A DNA stretch of 46,450 nt from Magnetococcales bacterium (GTDB lineage: Bacteria; Pseudomonadota; Magnetococcia; Magnetococcales; JADFYX01): positions 1 through 46,450 of the forward strand of contig JADFZS010000027.1 of NCBI GenBank assembly GCA_015232405.1. The letters are read 5' to 3'. Positions 27,868-36,306 of the stretch are shown here, piece after piece (the stretch's first letter is position 1; each line of letters opens with the position of its first letter). The notes below the pieces were generated by a model that worked only from the letters and a program-made list of their open reading frames with translations, was not told where the DNA came from and did no database searches. A program made the position numbers and the translations under genes.

Positions 27868-28821
27868 TCAGTCCAGAACAATGATTACGGGAAACTTGCC
27901 AGTCATACCACTGTTCATCAGTTGGGTTACTTTATTGGCTGATTTTATGTCCAATACAAGCTCAGTGCGTGACTTTTCCCAAGTTTGCAACGCTTTTATC
28001 ACAAGAGGACGCTCACCAACCCTTGGATGGTTTTGCGCCCGTGAAAGATCGTTCATAAATAGTGAGACAAGCTGTCCACTGTTTTGGTTTAACTCTGAAT
28101 TTTCTGGAAATATTATTGTACCACTTAACTCTCTTAGTTTGGGTGAAACCGAGGGAATAAAGTTACTACCTCTCACATCAATTACCAACCCTGTTGGGAT
28201 ATGAGCAACAGCACTCTCATGTATCTGAGCAACAAGTTCTGGCTGTGCTTCAAGTAGCTCCTCTATTTTTCCTATACGTTCATCAAGTTTGCTAATGAGG
28301 TTTTTTAATGGAAGAAGGTCTGCTGCCAACTCATCAGCAGTTCTAACAGGTGGTTTTGGCGGTTGTACTTTGGGCTTGCTCTTATTTTGATTTTGAAAAA
28401 TCAAACTTGCCAGAGGTCCAGAAATTGCCACACCCATTTTAACTGTACATGTGCCATCGGGGTTTCTTGTGCGAGCAAGTACCCGTCCACCACGAAGCTG
28501 ACCTCGAACTGTTGATCTTATCGCATCTTCTGTAAGCACACCTTCACTTACAACAGTTTGTGAATCTACCCTTATTTGACCAATAACTTCTACTAAATCT
28601 CTTTGTGCAGTTACAATAGATGCCCGACAGGCTTTAAAACGAGATCGACTTTCATCTGAGGTACTCTCTACTATCACCTGCCCTTTGGTCCAGTTGATAG
28701 CACCATTGCTGCCAATATATTCAACAACCTGACCAGTGGCACTTATTGCAGTTAATGGCAGCAGAAATAATGTGCAGACAAATGCAAAAAACAGACTATG
28801 CCTAAATGAGCTTGTATTCAT
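27868..28821 (-). CDS. LPP20-like secreted protein (paralogue 1)
   Basis: In this 317-residue protein a signal peptide (about 10-28, cleavage near AISA-TG) precedes an LPP20/FlgT-N-like domain (about 30-140). Its motif of alternating Arg/Ala and an amphipathic helix reads RASIVTAQRDLVEVIGQIRV. A proline-rich linker leads to a C-terminal domain (about 205-315) with GLVIDVRG and a closing VIIVLD. It is a clear paralogue of the gene at 32842 in both halves. The LPP20 family includes surface lipoproteins and flagellar FlgP/FlgT relatives. It is encoded three bases after the end of the GNA1162-like lipoprotein gene, so the two are coupled. Confidence 0.82.
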   Translation of the reverse strand: MNTSSFRHSLFFAFVCTLFLLPLTAISATGQVVEYIGSNGAINWTKGQVIVESTSDESRSRFKACRASIVTAQRDLVEVIGQIRVDSQTVVSEGVLTEDAIRSTVRGQLRGGRVLARTRNPDGTCTVKMGVAISGPLASLIFQNQNKSKPKVQPPKPPVRTADELAADLLPLKNLISKLDERIGKIEELLEAQPELVAQIHESAVAHIPTGLVIDVRGSNFIPSVSPKLRELSGTIIFPENSELNQNSGQLVSLFMNDLSRAQNHPRVGERPLVIKALQTWEKSRTELVLDIKSANKVTQLMNSGMTGKFPVIIVLD

Positions 28822-28824
28822 AGG

Positions 28825-30738
28825 TTACTCCAATTCAAAAGTACAACCTTCAGATTTTAACAGTGCTGCTGGTGAGGAGATATCAGGTTGCTGCCAACTA
28901 TTTCCCGGAGCTTTGATAAGATATGGTGAGGAACAGTAGATATGAACCGGGCCATTATTGATAAACTGGTTATTTTCCAAGCGGGGACGGGCTCTCTCAG
29001 AAATAATAGCCACCCCACCCTGTCCATCCTTAACAGTAGAGTTACTAATAACAGGCTGGCTTGCACCCTTTATTTCAAAAGCATTATAACTACTGCCAAC
29101 AATTTTTACCTCATCAATATAAGGTTTACCAGAGCTTATGATAATGGGAACCCCTCCTTGGTTTATCTCCACACCTTTTATCAACACAGGTCTGTTACTA
29201 TCAAGCTTGACAAATGTACCAAACTCCATTCCATCCCGACCACTGACTTTGACAGGTTTATTGCTGTCTCCAAATATCTTAAGCTCACCATTCACCATTA
29301 AATGGCCAGCCAGTGTTAGTTTAATCTCGGTATTTGGCTCAATCAACAGTACTCCATCTTCAGTTAGCTCCACCTTATCCTGGATTAAGTATGGTCCACC
29401 ATCTGCGGATAGTTTATTTACTCCACTCAATGTTGCAGGTAGCAGTTGTGGAACCGTTTGGGCTGTATCAAACCTTGGGTCAGGTACTGGCCTCCCTTTG
29501 CCTGAAACATGTTTACTACGGTTGCCAGCTTTATCCAGTGCAACTATTTGATAATATGTGTCGTTAAAGTTCTCTAAAGATTTCTGTTCAAAATGGTTGT
29601 CACGGGTAGAGACAACTGTTGTAAATGGCCCTTGGGCTGTAGAAGCACTCAAAATTTCAAATGAGTCAATATCACCATCTGTAGCACTCTGCCAAGTCAG
29701 GTTGACCTGACCATCACGACCGTCTACTTTTAGGTTTTTTATAGGTTTTGGGGGAGTGTTATCTATGAATAGATAACCAGTAGTTGCAATTTTTTCACCT
29801 CTTCTGCCCTGGTCATCTTCTAAAATACCTGTAACAACAACAGCCTCCATATCTACATCAGCTGGTATTGCCATTTCACCACTATAAAAACCTGCCTCTC
29901 CTTCCGTTAATGGGACCACAGGCAGACCCTGAACGCGGGCGTAAGCTTTTTGTCCTGGTGTACCCTCAATAGCAATAGATAACAGATCACCAAAACGTAG
30001 GTGTCTTGCGGTTCCATCATGGACTACCCGTTTGATATTTTGCATCAAACCAATTGACAACCTTTTTGGTTCAGGAATTCTATTTACAATTTCACGCCCC
30101 ATTTCATCAGCAGCACGAAACAGATTTATATCCCTAATGTGCATAGCCGATGCTACAACCTGTAAAATCATACTAACAGGGCTGGCAGAAATTCCCCCTT
30201 CATGTTTTCTAATAACTTCTTCTCCCTGCCAAATCAGGCGACCATCTTTTGCCACAAAACGCAGTTTTACCCCAACGGCAACCTGGGCATAGACACCTAC
30301 AAACACCTTATCATAATTGGTTACTTCACCAATTATCAATCCATCCACACCAAGGGCATCGGCAACCTGCTTTATCTCTTTTTCATCCATTGTCTGACTT
30401 GGGGACAAGTTAGCAAGGCCAAGTCGTCTATCTACCTCTTGCATATGGAGGGAATAATAATTTTTAGCCGCAAAATGGTTAAACATGGTCCGGCGAACAG
30501 CTCTGCTCGCCTCATCATTTTTTGTTGAATTTTTAAACGGCAACATTGCTACATTTTTGGGAAATTGCGGCTGGGAGACTTTTTTACCATCCTCTTGGGC
30601 CATTGGTGGATTTGGGTCAGGTATTACTTTGCCCTTTTTGTCTGGTGTAGAGCCACAACCACCCAATAGCAGCAGAGATAAACCACAAATTGCAATAAAA
30701 GGATATGAACAAACCCTATTTGATTTTTCTATCATCAT
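28825..30738 (-). CDS. Lipoprotein: GNA1162/FlgO-like domain + FN3 + beta-helix
   Basis: In this 637-residue lipoprotein a lipobox LLGGCGS marks Cys28 as the lipidated residue. Residues about 55-235 resemble GNA1162/DUF799 and CsgG/FlgO-type lipoproteins (NVAMLPFKN, a region from TMDEKEIKQVADALGVDG, and IIGEVTNY). A middle region leads to a fibronectin type III domain (about 335-415, with NLTWQSATDGDIDSFEIL). The C-terminus (about 465-620) looks like a right-handed parallel beta-helix with short repeated turns (SGRDGMEF, IKGVEINQGG, EVKIVGSSYNAF, NSTVKDGQGG). The fusion is unusual. It lies in an operon with an LPP20-like gene three bases downstream; a SpoIID gene lies upstream. It is probably an outer-membrane protein that binds a surface ligand. 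Confidence 0.82.
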   Translation of the reverse strand: MMIEKSNRVCSYPFIAICGLSLLLLGGCGSTPDKKGKVIPDPNPPMAQEDGKKVSQPQFPKNVAMLPFKNSTKNDEASRAVRRTMFNHFAAKNYYSLHMQEVDRRLGLANLSPSQTMDEKEIKQVADALGVDGLIIGEVTNYDKVFVGVYAQVAVGVKLRFVAKDGRLIWQGEEVIRKHEGGISASPVSMILQVVASAMHIRDINLFRAADEMGREIVNRIPEPKRLSIGLMQNIKRVVHDGTARHLRFGDLLSIAIEGTPGQKAYARVQGLPVVPLTEGEAGFYSGEMAIPADVDMEAVVVTGILEDDQGRRGEKIATTGYLFIDNTPPKPIKNLKVDGRDGQVNLTWQSATDGDIDSFEILSASTAQGPFTTVVSTRDNHFEQKSLENFNDTYYQIVALDKAGNRSKHVSGKGRPVPDPRFDTAQTVPQLLPATLSGVNKLSADGGPYLIQDKVELTEDGVLLIEPNTEIKLTLAGHLMVNGELKIFGDSNKPVKVSGRDGMEFGTFVKLDSNRPVLIKGVEINQGGVPIIISSGKPYIDEVKIVGSSYNAFEIKGASQPVISNSTVKDGQGGVAIISERARPRLENNQFINNGPVHIYCSSPYLIKAPGNSWQQPDISSPAALLKSEGCTFELE

Positions 30739-30780
30739 TTAACCCACCCCACCTTATCTTTCGGATAATATCAAACAATT

Positions 30781-32721
30781 TTAATTCCAATATTTTATTA
30801 TATTTGTACCAGGATAATAGAACTGCAAAATATCCCTGTAGGAGTGACCAGCCTTTGCCATTGCCTGCCCTCCATGCTGCATATAGCCGATACCGTGACC
30901 AAAACCTTTGCCGGTAAAAACAAAATTACTGCCGACTTTTTTTATTCTTACAATAGTGTCAGGCAATGTTTTTATCCGCCCTCCCAGCCCCAAAGTTACT
31001 TTTGGGCGAAAGCGTATGGTTTTACTTTTGCCTCCATCATATTGTAATTTTACAGTGACAACACGACCTGAAGGACCAATAAAAAGAGGCGTGATGGCTG
31101 TTAAGTTAGAGAGACGAATTTTTCTCTTTTCAAGATTTTTTTCTATCTCTCTTATGCTGTGGGTATACTCCCATGAAGCCCACCCTTTTTTTCCTGCTTT
31201 TATGCTCCAAGGGTCCTCTTGAGCAACAAGATAACTAGGTGGTCTACTCCAGTCGGGATCATATTCTTTGTTTGGGTCTGCAGTATGTCCACCGCTATTT
31301 GCAGCATACATCGCCAAGATAGGTCTTACCTTACCGTTTACTACCGATGTTAGAACTTCACCTCTGGTCTGACTAACCGCTAGATCTGTCTTTTTTACTT
31401 CTCGCTCTACTCCCCCATAAACCTGACTTCTGTGGGTAGCATATACATCAAAAGGTTTTTTAGAATGGGTTCGTATATGATCGTAACCGTATGTACGAGC
31501 AGCCATTGCCTGGGCTTTAAGGGCTTCTAGTCCCCAATTGGCCCAAGATTCAGCAGGAACAACACTACGGAGGTACGCCTCCATTTTAACATGATTTATT
31601 ACCCTGATACGGTTTTTTTGGGCTAACAACATCACATAGCCTCGTACCTTTTTTTTCCCTTTGTCATAAACCAATGAGATGGGTCGATTTGCTGTTATTT
31701 TCAGCTCTTTGCCAAATGTAACACCTCTACCACCATCAATCACAATACGACCGGAGTCAGCTTTCAGCCTGATTTTATGTTGTGGACGATATACACCCCC
31801 ATCCCCCTGTAAAACAACCCCATCACCCATAACTACCAGACTACCAGTACCCTTATGTAGCAGTACTCGAATAACCGGCTCGGCAACTTTATCAAACCCG
31901 GAAGTTACATTTTTCAGGATACTTTTACGAAATTTGGCCTTAGCCAATTTTCTGGCAATCTCTTTTGCTGCTATATCTTGCAGAAGCAAATTAGCATGTT
32001 TATTGGTAAGAGCTGCCTTGTCACCCATAATTTGGGCATCTTTGAGTTGATTGGTATTTTGTAATCTTGCCGCTTTGTCAGATTGGGCCTTGGTTAATGT
32101 TTTTAAACGTCGCAGTTCACGTTTAGCTTTTTTTATAACCTCGCCACTAAGACGATCCTGTTTTAGCCAAGCCTGTTCTGCCAAATTACTTTGTTGCAAC
32201 AGAGCTTTTTTTTGTTGGTAGCTTTTTGTCTTTATTATTTTTTTTGACTGCTCCCTTAAAAATTCAGTCTGGAAACGAAAACGACCGTTTTTAAAGGAAC
32301 CCGAATACTCTTTTTCCAGTTCTACCAATTTTTCATGTTGCTCTGTTTCAAAAAGCAGTAGAGCCTCTTGATAAAAAGCCGTTTGGGCTGAGTTGGGATA
32401 TTTTTTTCTAATATTTTTATAGATGTTTAATGCACTGTCGGTGGAATGCAAAAAAGTTGCAAATGTGGTGGCTTTATGTAGCAAAGCCCTAACCTTGGTC
32501 TTCTCCAACTTAGAGGTATTATAGGCATCCTCAAAATAGGCTAGAGCGTCCAGATATTGTGATTCATCAAGAGCTAAACTACCAACATTTAAGTTCCACT
32601 GAGCTATCACCTCAGGATTGTTGAGAAAATCTTCATCACTTTTAGCTGCCTGCACTAAATCAGTGATAAGAAAAACTGAAATAAAAACAAAAAACCAAAC
32701 AAATTTATGGTCTGTTTTCAT
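30781..32721 (-). CDS. SpoIID/LytB-domain secreted protein with TPR front
   Basis: In this 646-residue protein a signal peptide (about 8-25) precedes a TPR-like helical region (about 45-130), a long coiled-coil and charged helix (about 150-260), and a C-terminal SpoIID domain (about 340-640). The SpoIID part is recognisable from AYLRSVVPAESWANWG, LKAQAMAARTYGYDH, SGGHTADP and the closing GFGHGIGYMQHGGQAMA. SpoIID proteins are lytic transglycosylases or amidase enhancers that bind peptidoglycan; in Gram-negatives this type is a likely cell-wall or polar-structure factor. The start is preceded by GGGCTTGA. The gene directly upstream (at 32842) is separated by a terminator, so this gene probably begins a transcript. 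Confidence 0.88.
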   Translation of the reverse strand: MKTDHKFVWFFVFISVFLITDLVQAAKSDEDFLNNPEVIAQWNLNVGSLALDESQYLDALAYFEDAYNTSKLEKTKVRALLHKATTFATFLHSTDSALNIYKNIRKKYPNSAQTAFYQEALLLFETEQHEKLVELEKEYSGSFKNGRFRFQTEFLREQSKKIIKTKSYQQKKALLQQSNLAEQAWLKQDRLSGEVIKKAKRELRRLKTLTKAQSDKAARLQNTNQLKDAQIMGDKAALTNKHANLLLQDIAAKEIARKLAKAKFRKSILKNVTSGFDKVAEPVIRVLLHKGTGSLVVMGDGVVLQGDGGVYRPQHKIRLKADSGRIVIDGGRGVTFGKELKITANRPISLVYDKGKKKVRGYVMLLAQKNRIRVINHVKMEAYLRSVVPAESWANWGLEALKAQAMAARTYGYDHIRTHSKKPFDVYATHRSQVYGGVEREVKKTDLAVSQTRGEVLTSVVNGKVRPILAMYAANSGGHTADPNKEYDPDWSRPPSYLVAQEDPWSIKAGKKGWASWEYTHSIREIEKNLEKRKIRLSNLTAITPLFIGPSGRVVTVKLQYDGGKSKTIRFRPKVTLGLGGRIKTLPDTIVRIKKVGSNFVFTGKGFGHGIGYMQHGGQAMAKAGHSYRDILQFYYPGTNIIKYWN

Positions 32722-32751
32722 AATTTCAAGCCCTGTTATTTACAAAGCAAA

Positions 32752-32792
32752 AAAGCCCCGGAATGGTATTTAAGTGGACTTTCCGGGGCTTT
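32752..32792 (-). terminator. Intrinsic terminator
   Basis: A 12-bp stem (AAAGCCCCGGAA at 32752-32763 with its complement at 32781-32792) encloses a 17-base loop. On the minus strand it ends in a run of T, so it would terminate the transcript of the LPP20-like gene at 32842 about 50 bases after its stop. It separates that gene from the SpoIID gene. Confidence 0.88.
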
Positions 32793-32841
32793 CATAAACA
32801 AAAACAGGTTAAACAATATCTTGGTTAAAAAAACTGTTTAA

Positions 32842-33711
32842 CTAGTTAATAACAAAAACCACTTTGGCCTGAGACAAGAAACTGTTGTTTTGATCAGCCG
32901 CAAACAGGGTTTTTGCATCTTGATCGCTGATAACAGCATCAGTACCTTGCTGAGTACCAACGGCATTTATCATCAATGGGTTTACCCCGTTCCAGGAGGC
33001 CAGAAGACCTTTTGCTTTACCTAGTTTGTTGGTAAAACCACCTGTTCCCCGGTCGATTAAAATAGAGTTTATTACTCTTGATGGATCAAACAGTATGTCA
33101 CCTTTTTGATTTAAAATTCGATTGACAATGGCTGGTTTAAATGAGTGACCAGCAAGCTCTATGATTACACCGTCATAGCTATCATTCACACCACCATCAA
33201 CCTTAAAGGCATTTGCAGCCATTGATGGTTGTGGAGATAGTGGAGCTTCACCACCTGTTGTCACTATCTTTTCTTGTTCCAAAGTGCTGTATAGAGAGTC
33301 ATAAACACCACCATTACCTTTTAGGTTAATACGTAAGCAAACCTCTCCATATCGCTCACCTGCATGATATTTACGACCACAAATTCTCGCACCACGTAAA
33401 AAACCACTAACTCGACTGCGTACAGTATCATTCTGCAACATACCATCAGCAACTGTGGTTTCGCCCTCTACCCGAATCTCTTTGATTGCTTCCATTAGAT
33501 TTCTCTGGGCGACAACTGTGGCAGCCCTTATGGCAGCATAACGACGTTGTCCGGATTCAGACTCACCAACCACCTCTATATATCCTTTTGCAAAGATATC
33601 TGCATTTTCTACAGAGTCTTGAAAAGTCAGGCCACTCTTAGGAGCAAGCAAAAGACACAAAGCAAAGATAAAAGGAGACAACCAAATAGAAGTTTGTTTT
33701 ATATTACGCAT
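32842..33711 (-). CDS. LPP20-like secreted protein (paralogue 2)
   Basis: This protein has 289 residues from the ATG at 33711, which has AAAGGA about 7 bases upstream. A longer frame to 33741 lacks a ribosome site, so I chose 33711. A signal peptide (about 7-28) leads to an LPP20/FlgT-N-like domain (motifs RAATVVAQRNLMEAIKEIRV and VADGMLQNDTVRSRVSGFLRG). A C-terminal domain follows (GVIIELAGHSFKP, then NSILIDRG), closing with VVFVIN. It parallels the gene at 27868 from end to end. A strong terminator follows. It lies 60 bases from the SLH lipoprotein gene upstream, probably in one operon with it. The function is unknown; a surface or periplasmic assembly role is likely by family. Confidence 0.82.
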   Translation of the reverse strand: MRNIKQTSIWLSPFIFALCLLLAPKSGLTFQDSVENADIFAKGYIEVVGESESGQRRYAAIRAATVVAQRNLMEAIKEIRVEGETTVADGMLQNDTVRSRVSGFLRGARICGRKYHAGERYGEVCLRINLKGNGGVYDSLYSTLEQEKIVTTGGEAPLSPQPSMAANAFKVDGGVNDSYDGVIIELAGHSFKPAIVNRILNQKGDILFDPSRVINSILIDRGTGGFTNKLGKAKGLLASWNGVNPLMINAVGTQQGTDAVISDQDAKTLFAADQNNSFLSQAKVVFVIN

Positions 33712-33771
33712 TAGTAAGTCCTTTTTTATAAAATTAACCATTAGCCAATGGCTGGTATTTAAAAATAATTA

Positions 33772-34986
33772 TCAATGTACCTTTATTACATTTCGCAATT
33801 TGACAACCGCTAGCAGAAGGTCGGCCCCTGTTACTGGATCGTTGGGACGAAACTCTCCCGATAGCTCAGACTTCATCAAGCCACGTGTTGTCATTGTCAT
33901 AATTGCATTGAACCACCCTACCGATTTTTCAACATCAGGAAATGGTGAGTTGTGACCGATATTCTGTGTTGCAATGTCCTCTTGACCAGTAATTCGCACC
34001 AAAACATCCTCTAACATCAAAGCCAACTCCTTACGGTTGACGTTTAAATCTGGCTTAAACAGGTTGGCGCGTGTTGTTTCATCATAAATGGGAGCAAGAC
34101 CACGAATGTTCCATTTCATTATGGTTGAAACTTCATCCCTAAATGGATGGTTCAGCATATCAGCTGGTGTAAATGCTGCCTTTTTCTCCTGTGATTTTAC
34201 ACGAATACGCCCTGCAAATAGTTTATCAATATCAAGCTCACTCACCAAAAGAGCAGCCACATCACCCCTTGATACCACATCTAAAACTGCAATTTTCAGA
34301 GCAACTCCACTCAAGGTATAATATGAGGCAGCCCGGGATATTTTTTGTACCTTCTCGTACATTTTATTGGATTTTTTTATCCACTTGCCACCATTTCTAC
34401 TACCTACAATTTTCTGCAGGAGAGGTTCAGCGCGGCGGAAATCGTTTTTATACTCAGCAACAGCCATATAATAATCTGCAGCATAAGAGTTTTTATAATA
34501 GGGAAGTCCAGAAGGGTTCAAATCATCAGCATCTAAAGCAAATTTGTGGTGCACTGATGCCTTTTTCAACCATCTATTTGTCTGCAACAGTGTGTACACC
34601 CTAATTGATGATACATGAAAAATGAATCTATCTTCTGGAGATTTAGAGCTTTTATCTGCTCTTGCAAGCCATTTAAGAGATGCTTTTTCATCAACCTTAC
34701 GGTGAGCTGCATCATCTTGAGCAATAGCTTTATGTGCTACTACTATACTTTTACCCATCATAGCCGGGGCGTAGGTATCAATCAGGGATAGGGATAAATC
34801 AAACTTTTTATCTGCCTGTTGCATCTTCCCATCTTCTAATAGTTCCATACCAGCGGTGTACTGTTGTATAGCATTATCCAGCACTCCAACACCTTTGTTT
34901 GGCATGCTTTCACACCCTGACAGACCCAAAACAACTAACAGCAACAAAGCAAGGAAACTAAATTTTTTTAATTGTAGATCTTTCAT
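33772..34986 (-). CDS. Lipoprotein with two SLH-like repeats
   Basis: In this 404-residue protein the lipobox GLSGCES makes Cys25 the lipidated residue. A helical TPR-like part spans about 35-230. Two S-layer homology-like repeats close the protein (about 280-335, with HPFRDEVSTIMKWNIRGL; and 345-404, with SPFPDVEKSVGWFNAIM, then EFRPNDPVTGADLLLAVVKL). SLH domains bind secondary cell-wall polymers or peptidoglycan. A lipid-anchored SLH protein in a Gram-negative would tether the outer membrane to the wall. It sits with the LPP20-like genes; 69 bases upstream of its ATG is a MITE copy (35056-35103). Confidence 0.82.
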   Translation of the reverse strand: MKDLQLKKFSFLALLLLVVLGLSGCESMPNKGVGVLDNAIQQYTAGMELLEDGKMQQADKKFDLSLSLIDTYAPAMMGKSIVVAHKAIAQDDAAHRKVDEKASLKWLARADKSSKSPEDRFIFHVSSIRVYTLLQTNRWLKKASVHHKFALDADDLNPSGLPYYKNSYAADYYMAVAEYKNDFRRAEPLLQKIVGSRNGGKWIKKSNKMYEKVQKISRAASYYTLSGVALKIAVLDVVSRGDVAALLVSELDIDKLFAGRIRVKSQEKKAAFTPADMLNHPFRDEVSTIMKWNIRGLAPIYDETTRANLFKPDLNVNRKELALMLEDVLVRITGQEDIATQNIGHNSPFPDVEKSVGWFNAIMTMTTRGLMKSELSGEFRPNDPVTGADLLLAVVKLRNVIKVH

Positions 34987-35055
34987 ATTTGTTATCCCAC
35001 TTCAATTATTGGTAAAAAATTTCAAATAATTAATAGCTTTTTCAAGGCAGTTAAA

Positions 35056-35103
35056 CCTAGAAACAGCAGTTGTCAGCACGCACCGCCAACCGCCGTTTCT
35101 AGG
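35056..35103. mobile_element. MITE, short form (48 bp), copy 2
   Basis: This 48-bp copy of the palindromic element also at 16454 and 44557 has CCTAGAAAC at the left end and GTTTCTAGG at the right, flanked by a perfect 5-bp target duplication, TTAAA (35051-35055 and 35104-35108). Compared with the long form it lacks the central 115 bases between two CACC motifs. It lies between the DUF4384 gene and the SLH lipoprotein gene, and as RNA forms a hairpin with a 9-bp outer stem. Confidence 0.88.
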
Positions 35104-35125
35104 TTAAACAGACCATTTAGAACCA

Positions 35126-36160
35126 TTAATTTTCAACTGTGTTGATTTCCCATTCACTCTCAATAAATTCAGCATTACCATCTGACTCACGACTATTACT
35201 ACCACTCTGAGCTCTAATTATTATACCTCGCGTAGATTTTGATATCTGGGCTTTGGTTCCCTGGTAAAGTCGCATACCATTACCTAAACCTGCTGTTGAT
35301 ACCTCTCCCAAAGGTTTGGTGCTTGCATACACAACTATGCGGTCTTTTCCAAATGGTGGTGAAATTTCCAACTCAAAAGCATCGCCTTTACTTGAATCAG
35401 GTATTTGATGGATAACCCCACCTTTAAAAAAATTGTCCTTACGATGGGTATTTGGAAGTAGCTGTACAATGTTGCCGTCAGATAGAAAATCTACGACACG
35501 GGCATAAAAGTCTCTGTTGCCCTCTATGTAGATGAGCATTTTTTCCCCATTTGTAAAAACCCGTTTTTTTGTCCATACACGCACAGTTAACGGAGCGTGG
35601 GGACTATTCCAAATACCACTTTTTTGCTTTTGTTGGGAAACACTCGGTTCTGGTTTCATGCCATATTTTACTTCGGCTTTGATCCAGTAGTGATAGCGCA
35701 GACCTTCCAGGCCATAATCTTTATGTTCCAATACTGAAATTTTACCCCCAGTCTCAGATTGGATAACATCAAAGTCCAATACTCCATCGGTAACCTTGCT
35801 TTTTGACTCCACATAGGCCTCTACACCTTCTAGAATTGACCTTTTTGCCTCAAGTTCAGCAATGCGCCGAGCCTCTTTCAAAGTAACATTTTCACCAAGA
35901 TAGGCATAACCATCAGCAGCTCTAATTACTGACCTTACCTCTTTATCAGGCTTAATGGTTTCTCCCCTTTTGCCAGCAACAGAAGTATCACCCCAACTAG
36001 ATAGTGGTAAAAGCAGAATTATGAGAGTCAAATAAAATAGATTATTTATTTTCTTAGAATGTTTTCCCGGACCTGTCACAACTTGTCTACTCCCCCTAAC
36101 ATCTGTCTGCTTTAATTGCTTAAAAGCGTTTTTCATGAACAAACAAAATGATATTTCCAA
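35126..36160 (-). CDS. DUF4384-domain secreted/anchored protein
   Basis: In this 344-residue protein a signal or membrane segment (about 40-58) precedes an LPP20/FlgT-N-like region (about 70-170, motifs RIAELEAKRSILEGVEAYVE and VTDGVLDFDVIQSETGGKI). A C-terminal DUF4384 domain (about 190-300) follows, with NGEKMLIYIEGNRDFYARVV, IVQLLPN, NFFKGG and VYASTKPLG. DUF4384 occurs in periplasmic and surface proteins near CsgG-like and LPP20-like genes. The start is uncertain: the frame opens with a TTG at 36160, and an ATG at 36136 is possible; neither has a good ribosome site. It is the upstream-most gene of the envelope group. Confidence 0.82.
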   Translation of the reverse strand: MEISFCLFMKNAFKQLKQTDVRGSRQVVTGPGKHSKKINNLFYLTLIILLLPLSSWGDTSVAGKRGETIKPDKEVRSVIRAADGYAYLGENVTLKEARRIAELEAKRSILEGVEAYVESKSKVTDGVLDFDVIQSETGGKISVLEHKDYGLEGLRYHYWIKAEVKYGMKPEPSVSQQKQKSGIWNSPHAPLTVRVWTKKRVFTNGEKMLIYIEGNRDFYARVVDFLSDGNIVQLLPNTHRKDNFFKGGVIHQIPDSSKGDAFELEISPPFGKDRIVVYASTKPLGEVSTAGLGNGMRLYQGTKAQISKSTRGIIIRAQSGSNSRESDGNAEFIESEWEINTVEN

Positions 36161-36306
36161 CTATGCAAACAGATGATAACAAATCTAGCTTAAGATATCC
36201 ATTGCTATCTTGATTTCAATAATAAAGCTTATTAGAGAATTTACCAAACAAAATTCAATGGTAAACAGTGATGTTCTATAGCAAAAATAGATAATTTTCA
36301 AGCCAG

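Noticed and set aside
26721..36160. A flagellar operon
   Set aside because: LPP20/FlgT-like and FlgO-like domains are present, but no flagellin, hook, rod, ring or motor gene is visible in the window.
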